DNA of 6,678 nucleotides from an uncultured Hymenobacter sp. GTDB lineage: Bacteria; Bacteroidota; Bacteroidia; Cytophagales; Hymenobacteraceae. The notes under the pieces were generated by a model. The model did not search any database. It was not told where the DNA came from and saw only the letters and a program-made list of their open reading frames with translations. This document shows positions 6,371-6,678 of this stretch, piece by piece; the stretch's first letter is position 1, and each line of letters begins with the position of its first letter. The DNA lies in NCBI GenBank assembly GCA_937871705.1, contig CALMOO010000714.1:1-6678 (forward strand), given 5' to 3'. A program made the translations under genes and the position numbers.

Positions 6371-6678
6371 ATGCTCCAACAACTGTTCACCAGCCTCTAC
6401 CAAGCCGTACTGGGCAACCCCGACCCGGCCAGCCTCATTCCGGTGTACCGGCAAAGCGTTTTCCCAGGCGTGGGGCTGTATACATTATTTCTGGCCCTTG
6501 GCTTGGCGCTGCTATTTTACGTGGTGCTGAACCGGGTACTGACTACCCCCTACTTCAAGACCAGCCACTGGGCCGTGGTATTGCTGCTTTCGGCTGTGCT
6601 GGGTGCCACCATTGCCTGGCAAAAGGCGGCCGCCGACATCAATGCGCAGCTGGCCAGCACCGGCCAGCAGCTGGCCGT
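6371..6678 (+). CDS. Membrane protein with two N-terminal helices (3' partial)
   Basis: An ATG at 6371 opens a frame that stays open to the window end, giving 102 complete codons (MLQQLFTSLYQAVLGNPDP...). Two hydrophobic segments are visible: about 33-54 (VGLYTLFLALGLALLFYVV) and 66-84 (HWAVVLLLSAVLGATIAW), joined by a short loop with RVLTTPYFKTS. A polar Ala/Gln-rich stretch follows (KAAADINAQLASTGQQLA). By the positive-inside rule the loop is probably cytoplasmic, which puts both ends of the visible part outside. The gene starts 61 bp after the vWA-like lipoprotein on the same strand, so the two may form an operon and act at the same envelope site. I do not recognise a family. The leader is almost all pyrimidine and has no Shine-Dalgarno sequence. 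Confidence 0.75.
   Translation, partial: MLQQLFTSLYQAVLGNPDPASLIPVYRQSVFPGVGLYTLFLALGLALLFYVVLNRVLTTPYFKTSHWAVVLLLSAVLGATIAWQKAAADINAQLASTGQQLA

Overview
The window looks like chromosomal DNA of a GC-rich member of the Bacteroidota, most likely a Cytophagales relative of Hymenobacter. This is inferred from three things: Bacteroidota-style promoter elements (TTTG near -33, TAnnTTTG near -7), no recognisable Shine-Dalgarno sequence before any start, and protein sequences that resemble Bacteroidota families. No rRNA, tRNA, CRISPR array, insertion sequence or integrase is visible. All genes read on the + strand.

Layout. Positions 1-207 hold the last 68 codons of a membrane-associated protein that starts outside the window. 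Positions 208-380 are a spacer with a nested inverted repeat (274-321) overlapping a candidate promoter, followed by a degenerate direct repeat (331-376). Positions 381-1613 encode an FtsX/LolC/LolE-type ABC transporter permease. A 110-bp gap with a good -7 element at 1684-1691 leads to a 995-residue SNF2-family ATPase (1724-4711) with a complete set of helicase motifs and a long N-terminal half of unknown function. A 272-bp non-coding gap (4712-4983) holds one small hairpin and one short palindrome. Positions 4984-6309 encode a lipoprotein whose N-terminal half has the landmarks of a von Willebrand factor A (vWA) fold with an altered metal-site motif. Positions 6371-6678 hold the start of a gene for a two-helix membrane protein that runs off the end.

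How the genes relate. The permease and the SNF2 protein appear to be independently transcribed housekeeping-type genes. The vWA-like lipoprotein and the following membrane protein lie 61 bp apart on the same strand with no convincing terminator between them. They are the best candidates for an operon acting together in the envelope. No known defence, secretion or mobile system is complete here. The least explained content is the lipoprotein/membrane-protein pair and the structured spacer before the permease.
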